Positions 1 through 11,379 are shown, numbered from the stretch's first letter. The stretch: 64,000 nucleotides of DNA from Myxocyprinus asiaticus (GCF_019703515.2 NC_059382.1:15913001-15977000); one strand, 5' to 3'. Program-made: numbers and translations. Notes: generated from the letters alone by a model not told the origin.

Positions 1-832
1 CAGCTCAGAGGCAAATCACAACTTTACAAACTATAATTTGAAGCAAAAAAGTTTGTATAAAATCGGACAAAAGAACAAAGGTACAGGACTTTGTACTTAA
101 CGCCTTTCACAAGATTATGAACTATAGTCCCATGAAGCATTGCAAATGACATAATTAGACTTAAAACCATGGAAAAATACTGTGTATAACTATTGTGTTA
201 AAGCTGTTCATTGGAAGTATAGAAACAATATATCTTAATTTTATTGCAAAATATTCAGATATACAAAAATTTACAGTAAGTTTAAAAGTGGGAGGACGAC
301 TTGATTATGTCATTCACAGAGATTAGTGGATTTTTCCCCTCAGGATTATGTATAGTGTAGTTCTTCACCAGGAATTGTGCTGTTAAGCAAGATTTTCAAG
401 AAATGAAGTTGAAATAATGCTGACTGATGGCTTCAGCAGAAATGAATACAATTGATTAACAACCTCGGAGCTCACAGTAGGTCTGCCTTTAAAGGTTTAT
501 AAGTTATCATTAAAAACTAATTTCCCTATGAAAAAAATGTATGGGATTTTTACTTTCAGAACCAGACTGTTACGCTCTATAGAGTGACTCTCTCCTTTTT
601 TTTAAACAGCCAATAGGATTTAGTTACATTACAGCAATGAACCCAGAAGAGAAAGAATACAATTTTTTATACCTGCTAAAGGTTTATTTTGTCAACTTTT
701 AGGAGTACACAAGAATATATATGACTGAGAAAATAGGCATGGACTAAAGCCACAAAACTCCAACTTTGATTCATGGGGCCTAAGTAAGTAAGTGCTGTAT
801 GATTGTAATTATATTTCCCTTATTTCTTTCAG
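1..832 (+). other. last intron of the upstream gene (probable kiaa0753), 3' part
   Basis: AT-rich sequence without a supportable exon. It ends in a pyrimidine-rich tract and a clear acceptor (tttctttcag, AG at 831-832). No repeat family was recognised in it. Confidence 0.6.
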
Positions 833-983
833 TCTGGCTGACGAGTTGATGGCGGAGGCTCTGGCTGATGTGGCGGCAGAGTTCCAGGATGTTTGTGAAG
901 AGTATGCAGAGGCTGTTTTCACTTCAGAGTTCCTCCAGCCTGTCCAGTCCCCAACCATATCAGTGGTTAATACCACATCATAG
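833..983 (+). CDS. kiaa0753: final coding exon, probable moonraker (KIAA0753)
   Basis: This is the C-terminal coding exon of a spliced gene that enters the window from the left. It starts after the acceptor AG at 831-832 with the last base of a split Ser codon and ends at TAG 981-983. The roughly 50 residues are acidic and probably helical ([17 protein letters not shown], then [16 protein letters not shown]), followed by a short Ser/Thr-rich tail. KIAA0753 is a centriolar-satellite protein that works with OFD1 and FOR20 in centriole duplication and ciliogenesis. The assignment rests on the general look of the C-terminus plus synteny: in human 17p13 KIAA0753 lies directly 5' of PITPNM3 on the same strand, and pitpnm3 begins 7 kb downstream here. 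The exon itself is strongly supported; the gene name is an inference, because I cannot align it. Confidence 0.6.
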
Positions 984-1880
984 ACTCCTCCCAAAAGATT
1001 TACAAAAGTTTTTTTCAACTGAATGTTGGAAAATACAGATTGATATTTTTGTATCTTTGCTTTGGGATTTGTTTTTGGGCTTGAAATAGTGGACTTTCTG
1101 TCACTGGGGAAAAACTGCTTGTCAGATCTTACCTTTGTCCAATTTTGATACTTTGATTTAACTAGTGTTTCTTTTGTAAAACGAGTCCTTTTGTTGGAGG
1201 TTTTAGCATGCAGCTAACAAATGCCACATCAATGACAATTCCACACAAGCTTCCTCATGCATTACTGGACATCTGGTTTTGCTGTGGAGCACTGACATCA
1301 CTCCTAAATTAACTTTTACATTATTAATGTACAGTACAGGATTATAAAAATGCACACTCTTTCCCATAAATACTTTAGAGTAGAGGATTGTGCACTCCAT
1401 CCTGAATGAACATTAATAGATGCATTAGTGCTGTCCGCATCAGAATACAAAGTTTGCTGCCCTGCGGACCGATCTCAAATACTCCAAAACATATGCTTTG
1501 TTTCTCTGAGCTAATGGTCTTTTAAACTTAATGTTTTTTTAATCTCTCGACATGTTGCTCAGAATCCCCAGTGTGATTGGACAGGTGAGGCATTTAGAGT
1601 GTATGCGTTTAGTTTATGTGTAGGGGCCTGAAGGGAAACAGTCCTCTAGATGAGTCCAAATGTTGGGCTGGCATGCTGCGAATGTGCTCTGACAAGACAC
1701 ACAGGCCCTGAGTGCGCTAGTCTTCACAAACATGTGGTGCATACTTTCCATCAGGACTGTGTGTAGAAATGTGCTCGCCTACAATTTTTACATAAGTAAG
1801 GCTATAATCATCAGAAAGTGATAGAGTTATGTATTTACGCATATAAAATTAGGGTCTGTGTCTTTTGAGAGCTCAATTAT

Positions 1881-1886
1881 AATAAA
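1881..1886 (+). terminator. candidate poly(A) signal AATAAA
   Basis: Canonical hexamer 898 bases after the stop of the upstream gene, followed within 30 bases by a G/T-rich segment. It is the first good polyadenylation site after the stop codon. Confidence 0.35.
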
Positions 1887-1960
1887 AATTGTATGACTGT
1901 TTTAGAGTACCAATGCCTTTATTCAATAATTCTGTTGGCCAGAATACATTAAGCATTACC

Positions 1961-2269
1961 TTAAAGGGATAGTTCACCCCAAAATGAAAAATCTGTCATC
2001 ATTTAGTGGTTCCAAAATTGTATGCATGTCTTCCATGAACACAAAAGGAGATGTTTTGGTAGAATATTAGGAACTGACAGCTTCCCTCAGCATTAGCTTT
2101 CATTATCTGGATAAAAAGATACAATGAAAGTGAAAGGCAGAATCAGCCTCAGTATCTAAACATACAGTATTTTGTGTTCCACAGAAAAAAGAAAGTCATA
2201 CAGGTTTGGAACAACATGAGGATGAATAAGTTATGAATTTACAGTTTTTGGTGAACCATCAAACTTTAA
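1961..2269. mobile_element. foldback-type MITE, short diverged copy
   Basis: Begins ttaaagggatagttcaccc and ends with the inverted counterpart (ttttggtgaacc...tttaa). The interior carries the usual family phrases (tctgtcatcattta, gaaagtcatacaggtttggaacaacatgag). It is the same abundant cyprinid family as at 3551, 6980, 8627 and 26137, resembling the Angel-type elements described from zebrafish. The family name is from memory. Confidence 0.75.
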
Positions 2270-2550
2270 CCATCAGCCTCTCTAGCTGCAGTTGTGTGGC
2301 TAAATTCCCAGATGTGAGTAACAGGTTTCTCACAACTGTTCAACAACCTACTTATTTGTGAAATGTGCTAAAAGCCATGCAGAAATAGCAGAAATAATGG
2401 CTTTTGCCAGCAAATTCCAGGCTTTAGTCCATGAGATATTATGAAAGCTATGATTCCAGTTTGGAAATAAGTTTTTTGTTTTATTGCTGTTGAAAGAAAG
2501 CTATTACCTGTACTGTATTTATTACACCTTATAATCATGACCTAATTTAT

Positions 2551-2556
2551 AATAAA
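2551..2556 (+). terminator. second candidate poly(A) signal AATAAA
   Basis: Canonical hexamer followed by a gtgtctccctgg stretch. It is an alternative distal end of the upstream gene's transcript. Confidence 0.25.
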
Positions 2557-2575
2557 TGTTTTAAAATGACACCCA

Positions 2576-3550
2576 AATGTGTCTCCCTGGCCTTGGCAAA
2601 ATGTCCTCCTTACTGTCATGGATGAAATTACTTTTTAGGAAAAGTTCATATTAATTGAATTAGCCATTTTCTTTCTGTGACCATGCGGCGGCATAATCAA
2701 TGCTATCTATCTTTCTTTGTCAGGCCTGCAGGCTGTTTTCCCCATTCCTGCTCTTACCAGAATCTCAATGCAATGCTCTTAGTCAGAAGTGTTTTATCAT
2801 TGGGTTTCCTGACTGGTACAAATAGGCCAAGTCCCTAACGTAGTAGACTAATGCAGCTTAGGCAGTTCCCTTGGATTGAAGAACTGTATTTCCAGACTTC
2901 AGCTCTATCAATATTAATTTAGAGAAACCTAATGTGTAACTAAATGATTAGTTATTACAATGTCTAAAAAAGGATGAAAATAGGTGGGAGGCATATTTTT
3001 ATACATGGCGACATAGTTAAACACTTATCACACAGACAATGAGCTGTAATCATTACAGATTACATATTTGTGTTAAATGTTTATGGAAAATGCACGTATG
3101 GGAATATGTTAACCACTAGAGCACTTGGCCTTGATTTTGTGAATTTCTCTTCCAATTACTGTGACAGTTAGCACAAGGCTCATACTTTATGGTGATTACA
3201 TTAATCATCTGAACTGCTGGTGGATGTACTGTGATGGAGTCAGTTATTTAAAAGCTTGAGGAATGATTGCGACATCATGATTTATTAACAAGCGCACAAT
3301 TTGTCATCTTACCACACAAATACAGAGATCTACTGCCATTGGCAGGTTGAAGATATTTACAGTATACTTCTGGTTTCAACTGTACAAACCCACGGACTGT
3401 TAAGCCCGACCCAACAACATTGGTTCAACGAGAGTTTGGGGCGGGACTATCTGTTTGTCCAAGCTACAGCAGACTGGGTGTATTTGTAAAGCTGGTTAAT
3501 GTTTATTTTTGCAATTCCGTTAGGTGGCACAGAACTTACACACTTCAACT
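2576..3550. other. intergenic stretch, no feature recognised
   Basis: AT-rich unique-looking sequence between the upstream gene and the first long MITE. The only ORF (62 codons near 3301) has no recognisable domain. Confidence 0.5.
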
Positions 3551-4113
3551 TTAAAGGGATAGTTCACACAAAGGTTTTAATTATATCATCATTTACTCAC
3601 CCTCATGCCATCCCAGATTTTTGTAGCTCCAAATAATCACAAAGGAAACAGAGAAGTAATCCATACGACTACAGTGGTTAATTCCATATCTTCAGAAGCA
3701 AACTTATAGGTGTGGGTGAGAAACAGACTGAAATTTAAGTAATTTTTTTACACTTATTCTCCATTTTCACTTTTACATTTGAAAGTCACATGTGGTGCCT
3801 GTTTAGTTTCACTTTCACATCTGAAAGTGAAAGTAGGGATTTAGAGTAAAAAAAGGACTTAAGTATTGTTCTGTTTCTCACCCACACCTATTATATTGCT
3901 TAACATATGGATATATGTTGTAGACTGACATATGGAGTCTACAAAGGTCGGATCACCATTTACTTGCATTGTATGGACCTATAGAGCTGAGATATTCTTC
4001 TAAAAATTTTCGTTTGTATTCTGCTGAAGAAAGAAAGTCATACATACCTGGGATGGCATGAGGGTGAGTAAATGATGAGAGAATTTTCATTTTTAGGTGA
4101 ACTATCCCTTTAA
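3551..4113. mobile_element. long foldback MITE (about 560 bp)
   Basis: Terminal inverted repeats ttaaagggatagttca / tgaactatccctttaa. Both halves contain complementary copies of tcatcatttactcaccctcatgccatccca, so the single strand could fold into a long hairpin. Its centre has a second inverted motif around gaaagtgaaagt. It has no coding capacity. Confidence 0.85.
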
Positions 4114-4860
4114 CGTGACATGGTTTTACAAAAACAAGGTGTTCCTTCACAAGATGCTGAACAGTGAGGTATGGTCAGAGATTATTTAGCTGAGATGGGC
4201 TACTTCTATTAAAATAAATGGGAGAAATTGGACCACCCAATGGTCAACGATTGTAGAAAAGGAAGTCCCACCTTACAGGTATAAGAGCCAATCACCTTTT
4301 TGAAACAGCCATCGCCTGTCAAACAACTCGGGATTGAGCACATGCAGTAGCTAGACAAGCCTGGAAAATTGCATTTTTTAGAGTAATCTGAGGTAAAGGG
4401 ACACAATTTATGATATTGTTGTATGATTTGAAATATGTTCTTTGATTGTAGCCTAATCTTCTTAACCAACCGTTTTGGAGATTTCGGTCTTTCAAGTAGA
4501 TAGGAGCTGCACTTGTATGCTGCTTGTTTACATAGAATAAAAGCTGCCCAGCCTGCCAAGAATGTTCCAAAAATGGCCGCCAAGTGAACTGACTTGCTCA
4601 AAAGATTTTGACGTGGTGCAGCAGTCAAAAAAGGCTGTCTAGCATGTTTACTTAGAAAGACAATTGAAAAACAGTGCAGTGGACAAAAAAATGTGTTCGT
4701 TGTAAACAACCCCTTTGAATGTCATTCAAAATCTATGTAAAGGAGAGTGATGATGGCAAACTAAATTGTAATTGGTCTTAAGGCTGCACAGAAGTCAAGC
4801 TGATGGAAAACAAGAATTACACACCTAATGCGGGTGTGTAAGCCAAACAAAAAATCTCAA
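4114..4860. other. intergenic stretch without a supportable gene
   Basis: A 166-codon minus-strand ORF at 4209-4709 overlaps an 83-codon ORF in another frame. Neither shows a domain, plausible splice context or codon bias, so both look like chance ORFs. Confidence 0.45.
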
Positions 4861-5070
4861 CTAGGCGCAAACTTGCCGCAAATTATTTTCACATGCAAAT
4901 GAGATTGTGATTCACTGCAAATGTTTGCCAGAAATTTGCAGCTCTTCATCTGTAGTGGTGAACCTACGGCAAACCTATGGCAACAGTGGACAATTTGCTG
5001 CAAGTTTACCGCAAAGCTCATTAGCATGTGAAAATGATCAGTGGCGAAACTGCGGCAAGTTTGCAGTGAA
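4860..5070. repeat. palindromic MITE-like repeat
   Basis: The left part (gcgcaaacttgccgcaaattattttc... at about 4862) is matched in reverse complement by the right part (gaaaatgatcagtggcg...gcggcaagtttgc, to about 5065). The interior contains further inverted pieces (acatgcaaatgag / ctcattagcatgt). It is a non-coding foldback repeat of unknown family. Confidence 0.6.
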
Positions 5071-5337
5071 CTCTACATTTTTGAAAGGGACTGCTGCGGC
5101 TCTCTTTTTTAGTTGTATTGGTTCTGATAACACTTTTTGTCATTATCAGTAAGTGAAAAAGAAATAAGAAAAACATGATCTCCAACTAAATTTACTTGAA
5201 CGCATATCACTTTGTATGTATGACTTCCAACCTCATAAGCAGCATGAATGTCATAACAACAGATACATTTAAAGATGCTGTTAGCAGGCTGTGTCTAGAA
5301 GTAACACCCTGGCAAACTAAGTCTCGCAAGAGTTTCA

Positions 5338-5420
5338 TTCGATGTAACTAAGGTTAGGTTTAGGGTTAGATTTCGTGGTAGGATTAAGGTTAGGTTAGGT
5401 TAAGCGGTAGGTGTAGGGTT
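5338..5420. repeat. degenerate TTAGG-like tandem stretch
   Basis: Short imperfect repeats of the type ggttaggtttagggtta. This is common in fish genomes and too degenerate to be true telomeric DNA. Confidence 0.5.
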
Positions 5421-5438
5421 TCTGTGGGACTCCAAATA

Positions 5439-5439
5439 A

Positions 5440-5468
<29 letters not shown>
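5439..5468. repeat. (CA)n microsatellite
   Basis: About 14 uninterrupted CA units, followed by an A-rich run. Confidence 0.95.
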
Positions 5469-5470
<2 letters not shown>

Positions 5471-5541
5471 AAAAAAAAAGAAAAAGAAAACGGTGTGTAC
5501 ATTGCATGTGGCTCTCGTGAGACTTTAGGTACCTTTGAGAC

Positions 5542-6715
5542 TAATGTTGTCAAAAGTACCGGTACTTCGGTACCAAGTCGGTAATAAAAAAGATGTAATG
5601 AAACCAGTGTTTCTGCAGTACCGGTAGTATCGATCACTGACCGTATCCGGTACTAGCACGCAGTATGACTGACACACAACAGTTTTAAAATGCTCATTTT
5701 GAGCATGTGCTCTGTTACTCCTTACACTGAAATGGACAATGAATCTAATTATAATCGTGACATGTCCTAGTGTGATTTATTAAACAGCTAAAGGCTGCTA
5801 TCTTACTGTGGAAGAGCTGCATACTTGAAATAAATCTGACCGCTCATCCACTAGAAACTCCACAGACATTGAGAATCATTCATGTTGTATCAGATGACAA
5901 AGCAGAGCACTAATCTACTGTGAACCATGCAGCACATGTAAATATATATATTTATATAGTTAAAATCACAGCATTTGCACTTTAATCTCAGCTTTAAGGG
6001 TTGACCAAAGTGTTTCACAGTAATAAAATTTAAAACATAACATTTCAAAATTACCACATACACAAAGACCAGTAATCTAAAATACAAATACTCCAAAACT
6101 GTGTCCTACATTTCATTTGTCAGACTCAAAGAACAGTGTAAACAGATGAGATTTCAGACATGATTTAAAAGTCTTCAATGATCACACTGAGCCCTGTTGC
6201 TAACTGTTTATCCAGAAAAGTGAAGCTTCTGGCAAAAAACACATGTCATAATAAAAGTACAATTCAAAATAAAAGCTACATGCCCGGAATTGAAGAAATG
6301 TAATAAAAATTACAACTGTATAGTAAAATGTAATATTCACTGTAACAATAATAATAATAATAATAATAATAATTAATTAAAATATCACAAGCAAGACAGC
6401 TGTTGAATAAAAGTTTGGCAAATTTATTTTTTTGAAATATTCTATTTTTATTTGTTAAAAGTTTTAAGAATTTATTGATTAGACACCATTTTGATGATGA
6501 ATTTAAATTAAACTTTTAAAAAAATTCTGTAAAATTCTGTAAAATAATATATTTTTTTTAAATAATTATTAAATAATTAAAAATAACTAAACTGGTGTGT
6601 TCAATAGCACATTATAATATTAACATATTTTTTGTGGTATTGAAATTGGTATCGAGAACCATGAAATTTCACTGGTATCGGTACTGACTACTGAAATTTT
6701 GGTACCGTGACACTA
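5542..6715. mobile_element. non-autonomous hAT-like element with 8-bp target duplication
   Basis: The ends are imperfect inverted repeats rich in GGTACC/GGTATCG (left taatgttgtcaaaagtacc, right ggtaccgtgacacta). The flanks are tttgagac (5534-5541) and cttgagac (6716-6723), which match at 7 of 8 bases. That is the target duplication length typical of hAT transposons. The interior is very AT-rich, includes an (AAT)n tract and has no transposase ORF. Confidence 0.7.
6346..6373. repeat. (AAT)n microsatellite
   Basis: About nine ATA/AAT units within the hAT-like element. Confidence 0.9.
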
Positions 6716-6978
6716 CTTGAGACACAACCCTGTTAGCGATAGCAGCTATTTTGCTAACTTCAGTCAGACTCTGCCACCGAAATCCCAACATTCAACCTGA
6801 ACCCTTAAAATTATTGACAGGCAGAGTGCATTTCTGATTGGCTTAAAAATGGCAGGCCACTCCCCTGACTCTTTTTTTATTTCCTAAGATTTCCCAGATC
6901 ACCTATTTCCATAATAGTTGTCAGGTATTAGTGGTATTTTATGCATGGTGTTACAAATTGTTTTTCACTTACAGCACC
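6716..6978. other. intergenic stretch, nothing recognised
   Basis: Short unique-looking spacer between two transposon copies. Confidence 0.4.
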
Positions 6979-7613
6979 TTTAAAGGGATAGTTCACTCAA
7001 AAATGAAAATTCTCTCATCATTTACTCACCCTCATGCCATCCTAGATGTGACTTTGTTTCTTCAGCAGAACACAAACAAAGATTTTTGGAAGAATATCTC
7101 AGCCCTGTAGGTCCATACAATGCAAGTGAATGGTGATCAGACCTTTGTAGCTCCAAAAATCACATAAAGGAAACATAAAATTAATCCATACGACCCCAGT
7201 GTTTAAATTCATATCTCAGAAGCTATATAATAGGTGTGGGTGAGGAACAGAATAATATTTAAGCCCTTTTTTACTCTAAATCTCCACTTCAACTTTCACT
7301 TTCAGATGTAAAAGTGAAAGTGGAGATTCAGAGTAAAAAAAAGGACTTACATTTTGATTGGTTTCACACCCGCACCTATTATATCGCTTCTGGAGTCGTA
7401 TGGATTACTTCTATGTTTCTTTTATGTGTTTTTTGGAGCTACAAAGGTCTGATCACCATTCAAGTGCATTGTATGGACCTACAGAGCTGAGATATTCTTC
7501 TAAAAATCTCTGTTTGTGTTCTGCTGAAGAAAGAAAGTCATACACATCTGGGACGGCATGGGGGTGAGTAAATGATGAAATAATTTTCATTTTTGGGTGA
7601 ACTATCCTTTTAA
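6979..7613. mobile_element. long foldback MITE just upstream of the pitpnm3 promoter
   Basis: Same family as 3551-4113: it starts ttaaagggatagttcactc and ends ggtgaactatccttttaa. The two halves are complementary around a centre near 7320. It ends about 160 bases before the CpG-containing pitpnm3 promoter stretch. Confidence 0.85.
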
Positions 7614-7769
7614 GGCGGCTCTTGTCGGCATTTTATTTACACAGAAACAAAGACCAAAACATAAGCTTACCTAAAACATTGCCATATGTTTTGCTGCCTT
7701 TGCTAGGCTATTATCTTCTGAAACACCAATGCAGTTAATACTGCATGGCATAAATTAATAAATAACTAT

Positions 7770-8188
7770 CTAATATGTGACAGCGGGAGGTCTAAACCCT
7801 GCATTTACGCACTTGGCGTTTTCTAAGTTCGTTCTTATATCAACGTTGTGCTCTGTCACACACGGCTCGCGCAGAGCCACTGGAGGCAGTCGAACATCAG
7901 ACCTTGAGCACAACAGGAGGAGGAGAGGACAACAGCAAAGTCCGCACACAAGCAAACAGCTCCAAGTCCGTGCTTACTTCAACACAAGGATCTGTCTCGG
8001 CGTTCATGGATACTCCCACCTTCGCGTGTCTTTACCACGGCATCTTCAATCATGAAACACGCATAGGCTTTAAATCGTTTCTCCCGCGTCCAACCTCCCC
8101 GTGCACAGACAAGGACAGAGAGACACGAGACGTGCGTACTCTCCAAACTAATTGAAAACACGCACCGGACAAAAGTGCATTGGACAGG
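7770..8188 (+). promoter_or_regulatory. pitpnm3: pitpnm3 promoter / 5' UTR region
   Basis: This stretch has clearly more CG dinucleotides and a higher G+C content than its flanks (cgttcttatatcaacg, cggctcgcgc, tcgtttctcccgcgtcc, cacgagacgtgcg). It ends at the pitpnm3 start codon. An in-frame TGA at 8153-8155 precedes that ATG. No TATA box is obvious, which fits a CpG-type vertebrate promoter. The transcription start was not located. Confidence 0.55.
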
Positions 8189-8213
8189 ATGGCTAAAGAG
8201 ACTAGAGGGAAAG
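8189..8213 (+). CDS. pitpnm3: pitpnm3 exon 1 (coding part, 25 nt)
   Basis: ATG at 8189 has A at -3 and G at +4 (strong Kozak context) and follows an in-frame TGA at 8153. It encodes MAKETRGK plus the first base of codon 9, then a consensus donor (G|gtgagc, GT at 8214). The phase (one base) is exactly that required by exon 2, which starts with the two bases CG to complete an Ala codon. Human PITPNM3 also begins MAK, as I recall, and has a short coding first exon. The exon is shorter than the 60-codon ORF cutoff and was found by asking which upstream ATG and donor could feed exon 2. The 32-kb distance is unproven without a transcript, but phase, start sequence and CpG context agree. Confidence 0.75.
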
Positions 8214-8626
8214 GTGAGCGATAAATGCGTGCTTTATATGACCTGTCCAGAATTGACGTGCAGCTGCAGTATTACAGGTAGAGAGAGTGGACAGTCAGTT
8301 TGCTCTTTTCACTTTTCGTGTCAATCTGCTGGAATGCTTGTGGTGGTCCAGGGTTATGTTTCCAAAACCTAGTGAGCTGCCTACCTAGACTGCATTTTTT
8401 GGTATCGTATGCGCATATTCAAAGCCGATGTGAAGCCCAAAATGCTGTCTAGATAGGCAGGTCACTTAATTATGCGAGACAGACGAAGTGTTTGCTTCAT
8501 CATGTCACACGTCTCCTTGATCTAAACATGTTCACTTCACAAACGGGTGTTGTTTTGAAATGTAAAATGCTTTATGGATCCAGGGAAGTGTATATTTAGA
8601 GTTGTGACTATTGTCATATAATAGTG
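8214..8626 (+). other. start of pitpnm3 intron 1
   Basis: Begins with the gtgagc donor. No other exon or repeat was recognised before the next foldback MITE. Intron 1 as a whole is 8214-40395, about 32.2 kb, and holds most of the mobile elements described below. Confidence 0.65.
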
Positions 8627-9358
8627 TTAAATGTATAGTTCACCCAAAAATGAAAATTCTCTCATCATTTACTCACCCTCATGCCATCCCAGATGTGTAT
8701 GACTTGCTTTCTTCAGCAGAACACAAATGAAGATTTTTAGAACAATGTCACAGCTCTGTAGGTCTATACAATGCAAGTGAATGGGTGCCAGAATTTTGAA
8801 GCTCCGAAAAAATCACACAAATCAGCATAAAAGTAATCCATACGACTCCAATGGTTAAATCAATGTCTCCAGAAGCGATCTGATAGGTGTGGGTGAGAAA
8901 CAGATCAGTATTTAAGTCCATTTTTTTACTATAAATTCTCCTTCCTGCTTAGTCAGTCTCCACTTTAACTTTCACATTCTCCTTCTTCTTATGTTTTTGG
9001 CAATACACATTCTATATGCATATCACTCCCTACTGGGCAGGGAGAGGAATATCTATAAAAAATTTACTTTTTCTCACCCAAACCTATCAGATCACTTCTG
9101 GAGACATTGATTTAACCACTGGAGTCATATGGATTACTTTTATGCTGCCTTAATGTGATTTTTTTGTTTTGTTTTTGTTGGCGTGTACAAAATGTGGCAC
9201 CCATTCACTAGCATTGTATGGAAATACAGAGCTGAAATATTCTCCTAAAAATCTCAGTTTGTGTTCTGCAGAAAAAAGAAAGTCATACACATCTGGGTTG
9301 GCATGAGGTTGAGAAAATAATGAGAGAATTTTCATTTTTGGGTGAACTATCCCTTTAA
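8627..9358. mobile_element. long foldback MITE, 0.4 kb downstream of exon 1
   Basis: Starts ttaaatgtatagttcaccc and ends ggtgaactatccctttaa. The halves carry complementary family phrases (cattcactagcattgtatgg versus tacaatgcaagtgaatggg). The central part differs from the copies at 3551 and 6979, which suggests another subfamily. Confidence 0.85.
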
Positions 9359-9783
9359 GAATAATATAAAAAGAAAATGAAAATTTCATTTGTTGTTATC
9401 GATGTAGGCTATGTTTCGTTTATCATGTGAGGGTTTCATACAGATATTTGTGTTGTGGTTAATAAATCTAGCTATAAAACTGATCTGAGTAATTGTTTCT
9501 GCAGGTTGTGGTAGCTTATGACTTAATTTTTGATTCATCTTTGATTTTTAATTAGAGCCCAGTCAGAAAGATTGTCCCCTGGTCAAATAGCACTTATATA
9601 AGATATAAAAATATATATGTTATTTTATACATACGTACAAACAAAATAATTTACATTTACTGGTCATATCTTCTAAAACCCATAAACTAGATGTATTGCA
9701 CTACATAGAACATAGTGAGATGTTTGACTGTTTTCTGTGTGCCTCCAATTTGGTCTGCAATACATATTCTAATAATTCAAAAC

Positions 9784-10022
9784 TTAAACAATAGTTCATC
9801 CCAAAATGAAAATTCTGTCATCAGTTACTCAAGTTCATGTTCTTCCATAGTTCTTATGACATTCATTTCTTTTATGGAAACCCAAGGAGATGTTAGGCGA
9901 AGTCTAGCCTTGTCATCGTTTACTTTCATTAAATGGAAAAAGCATTGAAAGTGAAGGGTGACTGACTAACATTTTACTTATTTTGAGATCCATAGGAATA
10001 GTCATACGGATTTGGAACAACA
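9784..10022. mobile_element. partial MITE copy
   Basis: The left end (aaacaatagttcatcccaaaatg) and internal family phrases (ggaacaaca near 10013) are present. The right inverted terminus is missing, so this is a truncated, diverged relative of the 1961-2269 copy. Confidence 0.6.
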
Positions 10023-10030
10023 ACCCCCCC

Positions 10031-10073
10031 GCCAGCTCTAGACTCAAATGATTGCTTTGAGTCTAGAGCTGGC
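10031..10073. repeat. perfect 18-bp inverted repeat with 7-base loop
   Basis: Bases 10031-10048 are the exact reverse complement of 10056-10073, separated by tgattgc. The arm begins gccagctctagactc. It lies beside a C-run (10024-10030) at the broken end of a MITE. It could form a cruciform or hairpin; no function is implied by the sequence. Confidence 0.9.
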
Positions 10074-10080
10074 AGCCGAG

Positions 10081-11379
10081 TGTCTGCCCTGAACATCTCA
10101 GCATGCATACATCCAAATTAATCTGTTTATGGCAGGACACTCAGTCCGACATGAAAAACCAAGTATTGATCCAGAAGAAAACTTACCCTTTGCATCTTAC
10201 AATTCTTATGAATGATGGTTGTCAGTTAATGTGGTGCTTTGCAGTATTTCAATAAGTTTATTGATTATGTGATACACATTGGCTCTGTTGTGGTGGATGG
10301 TGGTTTTGCTGGCTCTCTGTCTAAAGCACATTACCTGAAAAAAGAAAAGTCACTCACTAGAGGTCTGGACACTGCTGGTATAAAGAATATAAGATCAAGC
10401 TTATTGGAATGTATCCTGGTGTGTTCAGAGCTTACAATCATATAGTAAGCTTTTTGTCATGTTCACAGTTTTTAAGTGGTTCGTTAAAATCTGAAGCTCA
10501 CAGCATGAGTTCATACATACTGAATGTCTTGACACTGAAACTCCCTGTAATCATTGGTGACAACTATGCCATGCATGTTGTATACCTTAGAAGTAGAACA
10601 GTTTCCATATGTTAGTTGTGGGTAACTGAAGAGTGCTAATAAGCTGCCATATGCATGAATTTGATTTCTCCTCCTGTATATATCCGAATTAACCAATAAG
10701 TTCATGGGGGAAATGGTGGAGTAGTATTTTGTTTTGTAGAGGGGAATCTTGATATCTCTTTGGTTTGGTTAGCTTATTTTTCTGAGCACTAATGAGATCC
10801 TCAGTTATGGAATCAGTGTTGTCACTTTTGCCAATTATGGATGATTGCTTCAGCAATGGTCTGGTCGAGTATGTCATATCAGCATCACATCAAAGAACTC
10901 AGATATTTAGACAAGCAGAAATTGGACAGATCCACGTCACCATTGGATTGTTACTGGTTCATCAGAAGTGGCAGTCTATCAATGGACACTGAGTAGTTGT
11001 TTGGGTTAATTTATGTTATAAAGCATATAATGGAATTTCAGGATTTTATAGATTTCTCAAGATTTTTATATTTGTTGCAATATGCATTAGCTAAATTCAA
11101 ATCCCAATGACGTAATCACTTTAATGGGTGTTAATCATCCATAGATTATGTAGGCTAGATCGTACTCATTCACTACAGGTCAGCACACCAGTGAGCAGAA
11201 CATCCAATCAAGGTTTGGATTTATCCTGTCATTTGGAATTACCCAGGTGCAGGAGCCACAGATAAATTCATTCAAAGTGCATTTCCTTTAGCAGAAGAGC
11301 CCTGAAGTGCTTCACATCTTCCTAGCCTGAATTCTAAGCAGTTTCCAGCAAGTCAAACCATCACATGCCATATTTGTCT
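10081..11379. other. pitpnm3 intron 1, unannotated stretch
   Basis: Only short ORFs without recognisable domains. No splice-flanked exon candidate with PITPNM-like residues and no repeat boundary was found. Confidence 0.45.

Larger units (their letters stand above)
984..2575 (+). other. probable 3' UTR and flank of the upstream gene
   Basis: Follows the TAG stop without another splice signal. Two AATAAA hexamers are present, at 1881-1886 and 2551-2556. The first is followed by a T/G-rich stretch, so either could end the transcript. A foldback-type MITE (1961-2269) lies between them, so use of the second signal would place the MITE in the mRNA. Confidence 0.4.

Noticed and set aside
4209..4709. 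166-codon minus-strand ORF between two genes
   Set aside because: No domain, no splice context, mixed composition and overlapping frames. Best explained as chance.
5338..5420. Interstitial telomere marking a chromosome fusion
   Set aside because: Repeats are degenerate and short, of the TTAGG-like kind scattered widely in fish genomes.
9150..9389. 79-codon minus-strand ORF resembling one at 3953-4150
   Set aside because: The shared residues come from the shared MITE arm sequence, not from a gene family.
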